A stretch of DNA of 64,000 nt from Macrotis lagotis (Eukaryota; Chordata; Mammalia; Peramelemorphia; Peramelidae), in the NCBI RefSeq assembly GCF_037893015.1, contig NC_133666.1, positions 462,820,867 to 462,884,866 of the forward strand, given 5' to 3'. The notes beneath the pieces were generated by a model. The model saw nothing but the letters and a program-made list of their open reading frames with translations, did no database searches and was not told the DNA's origin. A program made the translations under genes and the position numbers. Below, one piece after another: positions 34,311-46,639 of the stretch. Within the stretch, counting starts at the first letter, position 1, and every line of letters begins with the position of its first letter.

Positions 34311-34497
34311 CCAATATTTGTTCATGGGGTTTTTTTATCAAAGATATAGTGGTTTGCCATTTCCCTTTATAATGGATTAAGGCCAACAGAGGGTAAGTAA
34401 TTTTCCTAGGGTCATACAACTAGAAAGTATCTCAGCCCAGTTTTAGGTCTTCCCTGACTCCAGGCATTCTGCTCTCTCCACCGAGCCACCTGTCTAT
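34311..34497 (-). repeat. Mar1-type SINE, partial
   Basis: 'tatagtggtttgccatttcc', 'tagggtcatacaactagaaa', 'gtcttccctgactccaggca' and 'ccgagccacctgtct' in reverse order, with the core shortened. Confidence 0.8.
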
Positions 34498-36005
34498 TGC
34501 AATATTTATAGATGCAATAATAATAACTTTAAACATAAAATGAGCAATTTGTGATGCTTTCCTGTCATAATCTCAGGGGCATTGAGTGGAGGACAATTTG
34601 TTTCATGACATATGTACTGGAAGCTAAAATCTAAACTCTGAATTCAGAATAATCTTTACATATACCCAGCATGGTTCTTTTGAAATGAGAAATTAAAAGG
34701 AAGTTCAGCTGGTTCAGTTCACATTGGTAGTGCTAGGTTGACCAGGATCATAGCTTTTATTTATTGTTTATGTCCCCAATTTCAAAGAATGGATTAATGT
34801 GAGTCATGAACCAAGATAAAAGTCAACATCTCTCGACCCCACAATGACAATATGAGAGGAGGACACCAGAGACTAGCAATAGATGACTCTACTATACCTT
34901 TCCTCCCAGCCTCAAGCAGTGTCTCCCCTATGTGTACTGTACTAACTATGGTTTCTTGAAATTTAGCTGGAAAACCAGACTTTGATAAACCACATTATGG
35001 TTCAAATGGAGCTACTTCACTATGTCTTTAAACACAACTCACTGGTTTTCACAAATTGACCAACAATAGGTCCCAGCCCAAACCTCACTTGTTTGCTTTT
35101 GATAGCTCAGAGTGAGTGTATATAACAATTGGATTCTGTTCTGAGAGTCTTCCCCTCCCAGACTAATTTCTTTTGTGAAGACAAACTGGGCCATCATTTC
35201 TCTAAATTCTTACCTAGCCTTAAATTATTGATTCTTGTCTAGATATAGCTTCCTGTGAATGCTTCAGAAGTTTGTCCTAGTCATGGTTCAGCATTTGGTA
35301 CATTGAATCACTCCATTCCTGAGGGTTGAAATACTTAATCTTATTTAGAAAATGAGACATTTGTAAAGCACTTAATACAGTGTCTTAACATGGTGGTATT
35401 TAACAAATTCTTGTTTCTTTCTTTTTAATAAAAACAAACTCAAATGTCTCCAGGTGAAAGCAGGATTCAAAGCAGTTAAAAACACTTCTTGGGATGATAT
35501 AAATAGTTAAAAGCCAAGGGCATGAATGCTAAAAAAAAAAAAAAAAAGGAAATAATAATGAGCTAGGAAGTTCTATGGACATGTTGAGAGCTCACTACCA
35601 GAATCTTAGAATTGATTTTCTAATATCCTTTCCCAAATGGTCCATCCACAGTTGCAACCCAGATTGATCCACTTGAGGGTAAAACTAACTCAAACATTCC
35701 CAGATCTGTTCAAAATCTTTTTTGCTCACCCTGTTGATATGCTAAGAATGTAACAGAAGCATCATTATTTTTCAAACCTGTAAGTGTCCTGTCCCACTAG
35801 TTCCATCCACTCAATATCCTAGAGACATTTAGATGATTCTTTTGATGTTATATAGATGTAAACAAAACACTTATCTGTATATTTGTTCTTGACTCATGTT
35901 CATTTTCTTTTCTGGTCATTCATATTCTTGATGAGAGGCGACATAACACAAACTCTAGATTGTTTGTTGTTGTTCTTGTTGTTATGTCTTCCCCTCCCAG
36001 ACTGA
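34498..36005. other. Unassigned stretch
   Basis: No confident family. A TATATAA motif near 35,118-35,124 lies before a C/T-rich segment also seen, shorter, at 35,987-36,003, which might reflect an old LTR. A MIR-tail-like fragment lies near 35,345-35,410. An A17 run is at about 35,530-35,547. Confidence 0.35.
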
Positions 36006-36009
36006 CGTA

Positions 36010-36225
36010 GTCTAGAACACTGGACCCAAAGTCACAAAGACTTGATCCAATTCTATTTTCTGAATGCACTGTATAGCTATGGACCAATCACTTTTCCTTA
36101 ATTTATAAAATAGGGATAGAGACACCTGTAATACTTCCCTCCAAGCATTCTTATGAGGCTCACATGAATTCATATGTGACAATTTTAATGAGTTATATAA
36201 ATGTCAGTTATCACTAGATGTTATA
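36010..36225 (+). repeat. MIR SINE
   Basis: 'agtctagaacactggaccca', 'gctatggaccaatcactttt', 'taatttataaaatagggata' and 'tgagttatataaatgtcagt' follow MIR in sense order. Confidence 0.6.
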
Positions 36226-37346
36226 CCTTATGTTTGCATCTCTTGCAACAGTGATTATCAAAAGCTTTTGGAATACTATGATACACAGGCCTATGTGAGA
36301 ATATTTCTGTGAAAAATGTTGGACTTCTGTGGTCTGTAACAGTTTGGGATACTGCATAATTTCCCAAGTGACCATCCAACAACTTCTCTTCAATTTTGGG
36401 CCTATATCATTGTTGTTTTCTTATTATTTTCTATTGATTGTCTTGTTTTCTAAATATATAATCATTATCTGAAAATTTAGAAAGATACTTTGACTTGCTC
36501 ATTTACAATGATTTTTTAAAAATTTATTCATTATTTCTATTGCTAAGATTTTGAAAACTATATACAATAAGAGCAGTAAGAGTGAATATCCCTGAATTAT
36601 ATTTGTTTTTAACAGGATTTCTTCTATTGTTCCATTACTGTATAAAATAATATTTTGTTATTTCAAATATTCATTTTCAATCATATTATGGAAAAATATC
36701 TGTTCTTGCATATTTAATATTTCATAATATATATTTTATATGGTCATCTATGTCTTTTAGATTCTCATGTTTATTAGCCTAGAGGACTTATGAAACCATT
36801 GTTGATTATTTCCTTTATATTACCTAGTTGTGATCTGCCCTTTCTCATTTCTAATTTTGATGATTTGGGATTTCTTTATTATTTTATTTTTGAATAATTT
36901 TTTAACCTTTCTAAAAAATTAGTTTGAGGTAATTTAACAGATCAGTTTTCTTTCCTATTTTCATTTGTACTGATATCTGGTCTAGTTTATTTTCTCATGG
37001 TGATCCACAACAGGACAAAGGAGAGGAAAACAGTTTATGAAATAATCCTTATTTTTGTTTTCTACTAGAATATAATTTTGTTCTTCTTAGAGGTTTTTTA
37101 TTTTAAGTGAAGTCTCTATTAACTTATTTTCTCTCTTTTATTTATTTAAAAATTTATTTAAGTAAGCATCTAGGACTCTTACTCTTTGAGTATTAATTTG
37201 ATTAAAATCACAGATTCGTCACATATAATGTCTTTTTTAAAATAGCATCTACTATTATTTTTACATTTTCTCTTTCACTCAGACATCATTAACCCTGTTT
37301 TTGTTTTGATATGGCCTGTACTTTTTATTCATTGAATCATTATTTT

Positions 37347-37462
37347 TGGGGAGGCAATCAGAATTAAGTGACTTGATCAGGATTATACAACTAGTAAGTA
37401 TCTGAGGTCAAATTTGAACTTAGGTTTTCCTGACTCCAGGATTTATCACCTAGCTGCCCCTC
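37347..37462 (-). repeat. Mar1/WSINE-type SINE, head half only
   Basis: 'attaagtgacttgatcagga', 'tgacttaggt'-like text, 'ttcctgactccaggatttat' and 'cacctagctgcccc' are the inverted tRNA-like half. Confidence 0.75.
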
Positions 37463-37904
37463 ATTTTATCATTCTTTACAATGAATATTATTTCTTCATT
37501 ATCCATAAATGTAGTGTATAAAAATCTCTGTTTATTTCTATTTGTCCTTTTGGCCTGAGGCTAGTCTTTGTCTAAATTTCATATACATTTGAAGTGTAGG
37601 GTTTTTTAGCTCTTTAATTGAATTATTTCCATAATTTTTAATATCTAATTTGTTCAATACTTTGCTCAGTCTTATAATTTCTTTATTATATTTCTATTGT
37701 ATTTATGATATCCTGATAGTGGTATACTAAAATTTATGATTGACAATGATAATACCTTTAGCTATTTTTCTTATGAAACTATGATATTTCCTAGTACAAA
37801 TTTTACAGAAAAATTTTTCAAAGTTTACTTTTTTTTCTCTCATTCGAGATCTTTGATTTCATCTGCATGGGGAAATTCTTGGTATAAAACTTATTTGTAA
37901 CTTA

Positions 37905-38085
37905 TAAATACAGATTTAGAACTGGAAGAGACCCCAGAGCTTATTTATTCATTTATAGTCTTAGAATTTCAGGTAGCATAAGTGGTTAAGTGATTTGCCC
38001 ATGGACAATCAGCTAGCCAATGACAGAAGCAAGATTCAAATGTAAATCTTCATGATTCCAAGCTTAGTTTACCTAATCAGTATGT
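37905..38085 (-). repeat. THER1-like SINE
   Basis: 'cagatttagaactggaagag', 'accccagagcttatttattc' and 'agtgatttgcccatggacaa' match the inverted element. Confidence 0.6.
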
Positions 38086-38220
38086 CAAACCAAATCTTGG
38101 CAGAAACTTGTTGCATAACATAATCTTTGTTTATATCTTTTAATGTTTTTTTATTTGAATTCAATTTTTTAACATTATCAATGCCACTTTTACTTCTCAA
38201 AATGTAGTAGTAACATGATA

Positions 38221-38379
38221 TTTTTTTTTTTTTTTAGGTTTTTGCAAGGCAAATGGGGTTGAGTGGCTTGCCCAAGGCCACACAGCTAGGTAATTATTAA
38301 GTGTCTGAGACTGGATTTGAACCCAGGTACTCCTGACTCCAAGGCCAGTGCTTTATCCACTACACCACCTAGCCGCCCC
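38221..38379 (-). mobile_element. WSINE1-type SINE with 9-bp target duplication
   Basis: T15 tail complement, 'gcaaggcaaatggggttgag', 'cacacagctaggtaattatt' and a head end 'cacctagccgcccc'. AACATGATA flanks it at 38,212-38,220 and 38,380-38,388. The 177-codon plus-strand frame starting here simply runs from SINE into L1 and is not a gene. Confidence 0.95.
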
Positions 38380-40059
38380 AACATGATAAATTTTAAAGTA
38401 CATTTTCTATTTCATATGTTTAAATATAATTACATGTTTGCTCAAAGGAAAAAGTTATATTTTTGGATTCCAATTTTCAATTCATTTTTTCCCTTTTTTA
38501 GAGGGGTTCATCCATTAACATTTAACATTACAATGATTAGATTTGTCTTTTCTTCAATAAGTCTATTTGAAGGAAATCTATCCCTCTTACTCTTATTATT
38601 TCTATTAATTCACTATAAACAAAATTCATGTCTATCGCTAACTGTAAACTACATTAACATGAACTTTCCTTTTATTAAAGATAAAAAATGTATTTTTAAA
38701 TTACTATATCCCCAACTTCCACCCTTTCTTTTTTTTTTGCTATTTTTTCTTTGTTACTCCAAATACCATTCTGAAACATTTATTGATTTAGCTGATGTAA
38801 TATTTGAATGGTACTCATATTTTGTTAGCAACCGGCTTTTCTTGATTTGAGAAGTGGGAATTGTTTTAATTACATATCTTTTGGGCATGGAGACTTGGCT
38901 GCTGTTCAAAGACTTCCCTGAAGTATATATGACTCTACAAACTTTTCAAAGTCTAAATGTTTCTCAAATTTCCATCTCTTGCCTTCTTACAGAATACTAA
39001 TTTTGCTGGGCCCATGGCCCATGCTTCTTCATTTTGAATACATTATGGTATTCCATTTTCTGTAATTGTCCTTTCTTAAAAGTTTGCTGTCTTTTGGTAG
39101 GCTAATTCTTTCTTCTTGCAATTTGGATTATTTTTTTCCATAGTTCATATAATGTAATTAATGTTGAATTTTGGGGTTCTTTTCAGGACGTTTCAATTAT
39201 TATTATGCTATTACTCGATTTTCTTAATTCTTGGAACTTTTCTTTGGTAATTTTCATTTAGAATTTTTGCTTTCTTGAATCTTTTATTGATATTTTTGAG
39301 GTTGTTATGTTTTGAACTGCCATTTAGGTCCAACACTTGAATCTCTAAGATGATGACTTACTGATCTTGTTTTCCTCATTACTTTGCATCATCTACCATT
39401 CTGTCTCCTATTGTACTGTCTGTTGTTGTTTACTTATATTTTTGTTTTCTATGGTATATTTTGTATTTAGTAATTTAAAAATTATTTCGACTTGATTTTT
39501 TAACCGCTTTTAATCTTGGCTTCGGTTCCTCTTTTGATTTTTTTTTTCTGCTTTCTAGAAGTTCTTATTTTATTCAATCTCTAATTTTCCTACCAACATT
39601 AATTTTTACTTAGTTTCTTTAAATGTGGTGTTGATTTATTGATGACCTCTCTCATGATAGTTTTATATTTCTTTCCTATCTTCACTGCTTCTAGCTGTTT
39701 CATTTGTTGCACAGTATTTTTAAAAATCATACTGACATCTTTTTTTATTTTTTATTTTTGGTTGATTTTTATTTTCTAATGTGACTTTTGAGATTTTTCT
39801 TTTTCTCTTTGGTGCTATTTGTTGTTTTAGGAAGAGTATGTGAGCATATATGAGATATTTGAACCTTATCTCTCTACTACCTTGTTAGGAAAACTATCAT
39901 GAAATCTTACGTGATAGATATGTACAATTGGCAAGTACCTTTTTAGAGGTGTTTTTTTTTTGAGATCTGTGACTTTTTTTGTTATATAAATATTTTATTT
40001 GTTTTCCAGTTGAGTTTTTAAAGTGCATTTATTCTTTTCTTTCCAAAGATGAATAAGTA

Positions 40060-41530
40060 TCAGTACATACCCCCCAACTGCCTACAAGACATGGCTACCT
40101 GGATGTTTCATTGGTATGGCAAGTTCAACATTTCCAAAATCAAGCTTTCCCTCTTGAGCTGCTCTTCTCTCTGATTTCATCATCTGGTATAAGCTTATTC
40201 ATGTTCCATTATTTGTTCCTCAGGACTTCTCAGCATTATCATCTTTTTTTTTCCTTATCTCTGAGTATAGCAAATATTTATCTACTCTCTATTAAGTCCC
40301 TCTCTGTCCAGGATCCTATTTTTTTCCTACCTTTACCAGCAATCTAGTCTATCAAATGGACTTTAATGACTCTTTTTCATCTGCTTATATACTTATTCGG
40401 GTCTCTCTAAGCTTAAAAAAAAACCCCAAACCCTCTTCTCCCTCTCTCTTTTTTAACCCATTTGCCTATTGGTCCATATTTCTTCTGATCCTTTACTCTC
40501 ACTTCAGACTATTACCAGAGAACCCTATGTCAGCATTAGATCCTGGCCACCCCCTGGATGTTTTGTAATCTTTGACTCCATGCCAGGGTCTTCTAAGAGC
40601 ACTCTAAATTAGCCCCAGTTTGTGGCTATTTGCCTTTTGCCTCTGTTCACTTTGGGGTCTTTTCCATGGCCCAGAGGCAACTCCTCACTTTGAAACTCAC
40701 TTTCCCTACTAGCTTCTACCACTGATTGGACATTCCCCTTTGGTCCTTTAACCCATCAAAAGTCACACACTCTTTTGTTTTGTGAGGTGGATCTCCTAGA
40801 CCTCTTAGGACACAACATCACCATCTGCCACAAGAATGACCTTTGAAAAGCCTAACCTCCTGTCTCCTTCAATAGAGCTCTCTAACCACTAAAAAAGACT
40901 CCTCCCTGTCTAGCACAAATCTGATTCATTCCTCAATCATTTGTATACTTCTACCCTTCCCATTTCAGAGTTTCTGAGCTGGGCTGCTAAATGACAAATC
41001 CCACTCCCGTTGTCACTTGCCTACTCCCTTACTACAATGTCTTATTCCACATTTATCTAACACTTTCTCTATGATCGTAGGAATACCTACTCTGTAATTT
41101 TAAAAATTTGTTTTTACTTTGACTGTTTCTTTTCTCATTCTTCCTACCTTCTGTATGCATTGAGTAATCCTCATGATAATAGCCCTGACCTCTCTGTTCT
41201 AGTATTTTTCACTTGTTCCCCATGGCCACTTTAAGTTCTTCCTCTATTACTAGAACTCTTCTCTTTCTTAGAAGTTCACACTACTTAAATTTGTCATTCT
41301 ATCCAGATTCTGGTGGCAGATGTCTATCAAACCTCAGGACATTCTCTTTTCTTTCTCAAGGAGTTCAGTGTCTAGTTCTCAGTGTTTCTCACCTCCCGAG
41401 CTCCCGCCCTCATACTAGAGACTACAACATGCATGTAAACTCCTTAAGGATAGGGACTATCTGTATCTCTTTTTGTATCCCCTGAACTTAGCACAGCATC
41501 TGGGACATTTAATAAGTGTTCATTGACTAT
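40060..41530 (+). repeat. L2-like LINE pieces ending in a recognisable L2 3' end
   Basis: Near 40,075-40,160, 'actgcctacaagacatggct' and 'gcaagttcaacatttccaaa' resemble the ORF2 segment after the YADD box. At 41,425-41,515 'gtaaactccttaaggatagg', 'gactatctgtatctcttttt' and 'tagcacagcatctgggacat' are a clear L2 terminus. The part between (40.6-41.1 kb) is C/T-rich and I cannot place it securely. Confidence 0.5.
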
Positions 41531-41820
41531 TAATCATGCTTCTTTGAATTTACTCCAATTTCCCAATTACTCAATCTATTTAATTCCCATGACCTACTAC
41601 CTCAGCTTTATACACAGGAATCATATGACTGATTATCCATAAAAGTTCCACATCCATGTTTATGAATTACAGAATTCCTTTTTCTAACCATAATTACATC
41701 TTTCTCTCTGTCTTATGATTCCTAAACCTGTTCTTCATCCACACCAAGACCTCCAATTTCTGCTCTGGCAACATCCTCCTCCCTTCCCAGTCATGATTAC
41801 TAACCTTAAACTTGGATTAT

Positions 41821-41982
41821 ACATGCTGGGTGGCACAGTGGATAGAGCACTGGCCCTGGAGTCAGGAGTACCTGAGTTCAAATCCGGTCTCAGATACTTA
41901 ATAATTACCTAGCTGTGTGGCCTTGGGCAAGCCACTTAACCCCATTGCCTTGAAAAAAAAAAAAAAACTTAAAAAAAAAAAC
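41821..41982 (+). mobile_element. WSINE1-type SINE with 12-bp target duplication, nested in L2
   Basis: 'gctgggtggcacagtggata', 'gagttcaaatccggtctcag' and 'cttaaccccattgccttg' plus an A-rich tail. AACTTGGATTAT flanks it at 41,809-41,820 and 41,983-41,994. The first bases differ from the usual GGGGCAGCTA head. Confidence 0.95.
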
Positions 41983-42641
41983 AACTTGGATTATTCCTGC
42001 CATTAAACTACATTTTTTTCCTGTTCTCATACTACTGAATAGAGATGGAGAAAATCACAAGACCATGCTGACTGGGCCCTCTTACTACAAATTCATGTTA
42101 TATATTCTTCAAAGCAATGAGATGGATCCCTCTATACCTTCCTCATGAATTCATTTAGTCCATTTGCCAAGGAGCTCTATTCCAAGTCTTTTCATTCTGC
42201 CTCAAAACTCCACTGATACTCCTTCTTCTCCTCACTCTCTCAAATGATTTCACCTCATATCTTCCTGGGATGCAAAATGAGGTCATTCTCTGAGATCTAC
42301 CTCTTCTTCTCTCCTCACTTTATGATCTAGGTATCTTCCTTGACTATTTCAGCCTTTGCCTTTGCCACACCTGAAAAGGTACCAAGGCACCTTTGCCAAG
42401 GCAAAATCCCTCTACATGAACCCTTGATCCCATCTCCTTCTGACTTCTTCAGCTTATTGTTTCAAAATTGTGTCTATTCTCTCTTCAGTCTTCAGTCTTT
42501 CTCTGTATGGATCCTTTCCTGCTGTCTGAAGATATGGCCCTCTGTCCCTCTTCCTCAATCAAACCAAAAGCAAACCAAAAACAACCTTTTTCCTGTATCC
42601 CACCATCTATGCTTATATCTATCCTTTCCTCCATTGATCTC

Positions 42642-43760
42642 CAAGGGTGGGATTCAAATAAATTAACAACTCTGACCTAGTGACTATTTAAAGTATACAA
42701 AAACATATACTAAAGGTAGTTTAATATTTCATGCAATAATATTCAAATAAGAACAGTGAAAGAGGTACACAAAACTAGATTATATTATATACTTACAATA
42801 AGCAAACATATACTTATGGAGTGAAAGCAGACATGTGACCTCAGCAACCAATGTTGGAACATATGCAAAAATAAACTTATTCTACCTATTCTACCTCTTT
42901 TTTCCCCCTTACTTCCATTGCTTCAGAAATGAGCAATAAGATAACCCTTGAAATCTTTATTTCTATTGGTTCATTGTGTCCCAGCTGCCTATTGGTTTCA
43001 CCATTGAAGGAACAGCAACACAGTCATACTATCCCTAGGGGAATTTGGGACATAACACAGAGCAGAAACAAATGACAGCTTGTCATCCCCTGGTTGTTTG
43101 GAACTTTTTGTTTTTATGTTATTTGTTTGTTTACTGAAGTAACAAAAATAAGAGAATTAAAATATAGTATACAATCAAAGTTATAATGAGTTTTTCAAAA
43201 AAATGAATAAATAAATAAATAAATCGATAGATACAAGTATAGTTCCATCAATTTTTTTTTTCACCTGTGGATGGAATAAAAATTACATTGGATATTTGGA
43301 AAATACAGTTGCACAGAAGAACTGTTAAAAAAAAAAGTATAAGGACTTCAGCCTGTGTTCAGATACCCTCAGCTCTGTCTCTGGGATGGATCTCATTCTT
43401 TTTATTAGTCCATCAGAGAAGTTTCTTCAAGTCCATGTTTCTTTTTCCCCCCTCTCACTTTTTTTTTGAAGTTTCTCTATCTTTGTGGGAAGAGAGGAGG
43501 AATTATGTTTACTCTTAACAAGACTGTTGAAGTAATGTGATAAACTAACAAACAGATAAATGAATGAACAAATAAATAAATAATTTTAAAAGAGTAAGGA
43601 ATATAAATTTGTGATTTCCATAATGTATGGCTACCCAGGCACCCACCTTAGAGAGAACCCTGATTACAAGTGCAACATTAACACCTGGTTTGCTGAAGTC
43701 AACATAAAATTAGGTATCCATTCTGCCCAACCAGTGTGAACTGGCTGAATCCCACCACTA
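42642..43760. mobile_element. hAT-like DNA transposon (~1.1 kb), nested in L2
   Basis: Left end CAAGGGTGGGATTCAAATAA; the complement of the right end reads TAGTGGTGGGATTCAGCCAG, so both ends share GGTGGGATTCA, an end type I associate with hAT elements. L2 sequence is interrupted exactly at these points. No transposase frame is visible and the interior is AT-rich, with an (AAAT)n run at 43,203-43,224, so it looks non-autonomous. The flanking octamers are too diverged to prove a duplication. Confidence 0.55.
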
Positions 43761-44154
43761 ATTTCCTTGAAAAGGCCATTTACACTGGATTCTTTCATTT
43801 CCTTTCCTCTCACTCTCTTCTATATTCTATCTGCAATCTGACTTCTAATCTCATCATTCAGCTGAAATAACTCTCCAAAATTTCTGATGATCTCTTAATC
43901 ACCAAAACTGGATTTCCTCCTCACCTCTTTTTTTCCCAAGACTCTGCTCAAATCCAACATTCTGTAGGAGACTTTCCTATCTTGCCCTCCACTTTCTGGT
44001 TCTTCCCTTTAAGATTACATTTCATCCATGTTATCTCTTCTGTATATACACAGTTGTTTTCATGTTGTCTCCCCAATTAGAATGTGACCCCCTCCAGAGC
44101 AAAGACTGCTTTTGTCTTTATTTGTACCCCTGAGTTTTGAAATGTCTCTAGGAC

Positions 44155-44290
44155 ATTCAATTGGAAATATCCAATAGGGAAGCTGTGATATAGAAACAAA
44201 CTTTGGGAGAAAGACTAGGGCTGGATACATAGATCTATGAGTCATCTGCATAGAGATGATAATTAAACCCATGGGAGTTGTTGAATGATC
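44155..44290 (-). repeat. L2 LINE ORF2 fragment, antisense
   Basis: 'gggctggatacatagatcta', 'tgagtcatctgcatagagat' and 'gataattaaacccatgggag' are the reverse complement of the L2 segment around the YADD box. It lies tail to tail with the sense L2 end. Confidence 0.7.
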
Positions 44291-44299
44291 TGTTCCTTC

Positions 44300-45160
44300 C
44301 TTAACTATTCTCAAAATAAGGTTTTAAAGGAAAAACCTTCCTACTATTGTCTAGTGAAGGCCATTGCTAGAGCATTTTTTTTTTGTCTCTCAGGTCTACT
44401 ATATCCTGATGCCTTTATTACACTGACAATGCTATCCTTTGGAACCCATAATTCCCTTCTTTTATTCTGTGGGAATAGGCCATTTAAATTTCTCTAGTTT
44501 ATCTTTTCATTCTACCAATTCTACAAATTGCTCTGTAATAGTGGTTCAAAATCTAGCCAAGTATTGGGATCCATTTTTAATGTCAAAAACTTTCACAGAT
44601 TTCCACATGCCAGGAGATATATTATTACTATCCATTGACTGAGAAAATACATGATTACACAGTGTAGCATGAACTCAGTAATGCTTTTCCATGAATATGT
44701 ACTTTATTATTCATAATTTCATACATATGCATTTGAAAAATAACTTAATTTTTGACAATGTATGTTTGTTTATTTTCTATAGCACTAAGAATTTTGTTGG
44801 AGTTTTATGAAGATGAAAAAGGATGGGACTTGGTGGAAATATGGCTATTCAAATATCTTCCTTAGGGGCTGTGAACCCTTTGGGGAAGTATTGGTATAAA
44901 TGTTTCTTCCTTTATATTTTTTCTTGGCTTTTCCTTTCTTCTCTTTTCTTTTCCTTTTCTCCTTATTTCCTCTTCCATTACTTCTTAAATCCAGTGGTAC
45001 ACAAAAATAGGAAGATATAATTAGAAGTGAAAAACTTAATGAAAGTCTGACCTTTAAGTATATATGCTGTTATCCCAAAGTTCCCAATCACTTAGAGATT
45101 TCTAAAATACTTTTGTTTTTTTAAAGAGTTAGTGTAGACATTGATTCAAATAAAGGCATT
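44300..45160. other. Unassigned stretch
   Basis: No family recognised. Frames of 65-70 codons here have no known domain. Confidence 0.4.
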
Positions 45161-45163
45161 ACT

Positions 45164-45306
45164 TTTTTTTGCAAGGCAATGGGGTTAAGTGACTTGCTCA
45201 AGGTCACACAGCTAGGTAATTATTATGTGTCTGAGACCATTTTTGAACTCAGGTCCTCCTAACTCCAGAGCTGGTACTCTATCCCCTGCACCACCTAGCT
45301 GCTCCT
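45164..45306 (-). repeat. WSINE1-type SINE
   Basis: 'gcaaggcaatggggttaagt', 'cacagctaggtaattattat' and 'gcaccacctagctgctcc'. 'aggcattact' before and 'aggcatcact' after look like a target duplication with one change. Confidence 0.93.
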
Positions 45307-45309
45307 AGG

Positions 45310-46469
45310 CATCACTTTTTATTCAAACGATTTCTATAAAATTTTAGTGCTTTTCATCACTGGTGATAATTTTTACTGCATATATTTCTTTTAAAGAAAA
45401 CTCATTTTAGTGGCATGACATATCTGGGGGTAGTCTATATTCAATACTTTATTATTCTAGTGCAAGATGTAAGATCATGTGGGAAATTTGATATACTTCT
45501 ATGAATATGGCAACGATAAGGGTAAAATATTTTTAAATGTTAAAATAAACTTACTAGTTCCTAACCTGAGTCACATTTTAATGCTTATCCCCTTTCCCCT
45601 CATTTAACCCTAGGATTTATGGTATATATTAAATGCACTTTATAAATACTATTTCATAAAACATTTTTATGGGTTGGATGGATATGGACTGTTCCATTTT
45701 AAAGTATGGTCTCATGGGACTCTGTGAAGTGCTCAGTAAAATTGGGAATTGGAAATGTATGACAATGCTTTAGTGATTTCATTAACTTCATGTCATCAAC
45801 TTTGCCTAAAACTTGTTGAAGAATAAATACTTTTCATGGACTAATTGATCTTTTAAACTGCCCCCAAATATACAGAATGAAGTTGCTAGGATGTTGTAGA
45901 TGGCCACCCAATAAAACTAGGTTACTTTGATTATTGCATTTCAACCAGTCACACCAATGTCTCTGTGGGTTATTAGTCATTAGTAGGAAGGATTGCAATG
46001 TCAAATTGATATTACCTATTTGTCTCAGTAGTAAGGTCATACAGTCATTAACCACCTCATTTTGTAAAGAGTCTATATTAAAATACAAAATAAACTGCTA
46101 AGAGGTCTTAACTTTCATTTCCTCTTGGATACCACTATGTAAGGCTAGGGAAAGTTTTTCTGGTTAGGAAAAAATGATCTGTATTTTACATGTATCACTT
46201 CTTCATAACAAAATTAGCTTTTTAGGAATTTTAATTATTGTTAAAAGGTAGAAACTTTGGGTTCCCAATAGACAGGAGGATAGCTACTACTTCAGAGGGG
46301 ATATAAGTATCTGATTCCCCATTCATTGCTAGGGTAGGGAAGGGGATAGTTATAAAATCTGAACTGCCTTTAATGCTGGTGAGCCATGGTGGGCAAGACT
46401 TGTGAGAAGGTCACAGCCTAGCTTTGGGGGTGGGTGGGTAGGAATGGGAAATTAAATAGAAGATAAGAA
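45310..46469. other. Unassigned stretch
   Basis: About 1.1 kb without a recognisable repeat or gene. The 84-codon minus-strand frame at 45,834-46,088 has no known domain. Confidence 0.4.
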
Positions 46470-46635
46470 ACATAGGATCATGAACTTGAAATTGATAGGG
46501 ATCTCAGATGTCATCTGCTCCAACCTGCAAATTATGAATATGAAAAATGAGATCCAGAAGCCATAGAAGAAACAACTAGCAGAGAGATGGGATTTGAACC
46601 TGGGTCCTTTGCTATCAAATTTACTGTCCTTTTCT
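46470..46635 (-). repeat. THER1-like SINE
   Basis: 'gaacttgaaattgataggga', 'tctcagatgtcatctgctcc', 'gatgggatttgaacctgggt' and 'tttactgtccttttcttcct' are inverted in order. Confidence 0.7.
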
Positions 46636-46639
46636 TCCT

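Larger units (their letters stand above)
36440..39900 (-). repeat. L1 LINE, long decayed antisense copy
   Basis: Reading left to right the text follows inverted L1. First comes the reverse-transcriptase part ('acaataagagcagtaagagt', 'gaatatccctgaattatatt', then 'tttatatggtcatctatgtc'). Next is linker and endonuclease-like sequence ('ttgtccttttggcctgaggc', 'cctgatagtggtatactaaa'). Last are ORF1-like T-rich parts near 39.3-39.9 kb. No frame survives. A partial Mar1 (37.35 kb), a THER1-like fragment (37.9 kb) and a WSINE1 (38.2 kb) interrupt it. The ORF1 end is the least certain. Confidence 0.55.
41715..44140 (+). repeat. L2 LINE, interrupted copy
   Basis: Sense L2 ORF2 text runs from about 41,720 and is clear from 42,040: 'ccaaggagctctattccaag', 'tcattctgcctcaaaactcc', 'ttgactatttcagcctttgc' and 'cccttgatcccatctccttc'. 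After a hAT-like insertion it resumes at 43,761 with 'tttccttgaaaaggccattt' and 'ctgcaatctgacttctaatc', then jumps to the 3' end ('ttcatgttgtctccccaatt', 'cccctccagagcaaagactg'). An internal part of the reverse transcriptase is missing. Confidence 0.75.

Noticed and set aside
35100..35165. Promoter with TATATAA upstream of a gene
   Set aside because: No transcript structure or coding sequence follows, and TATA-like motifs are expected often in AT-rich DNA. A decayed LTR is possible but unproven.
38317..38850. 177-codon plus-strand frame, the longest in the window
   Set aside because: It starts within an inverted WSINE1 and runs into T-rich antisense L1, so it is a chance frame.
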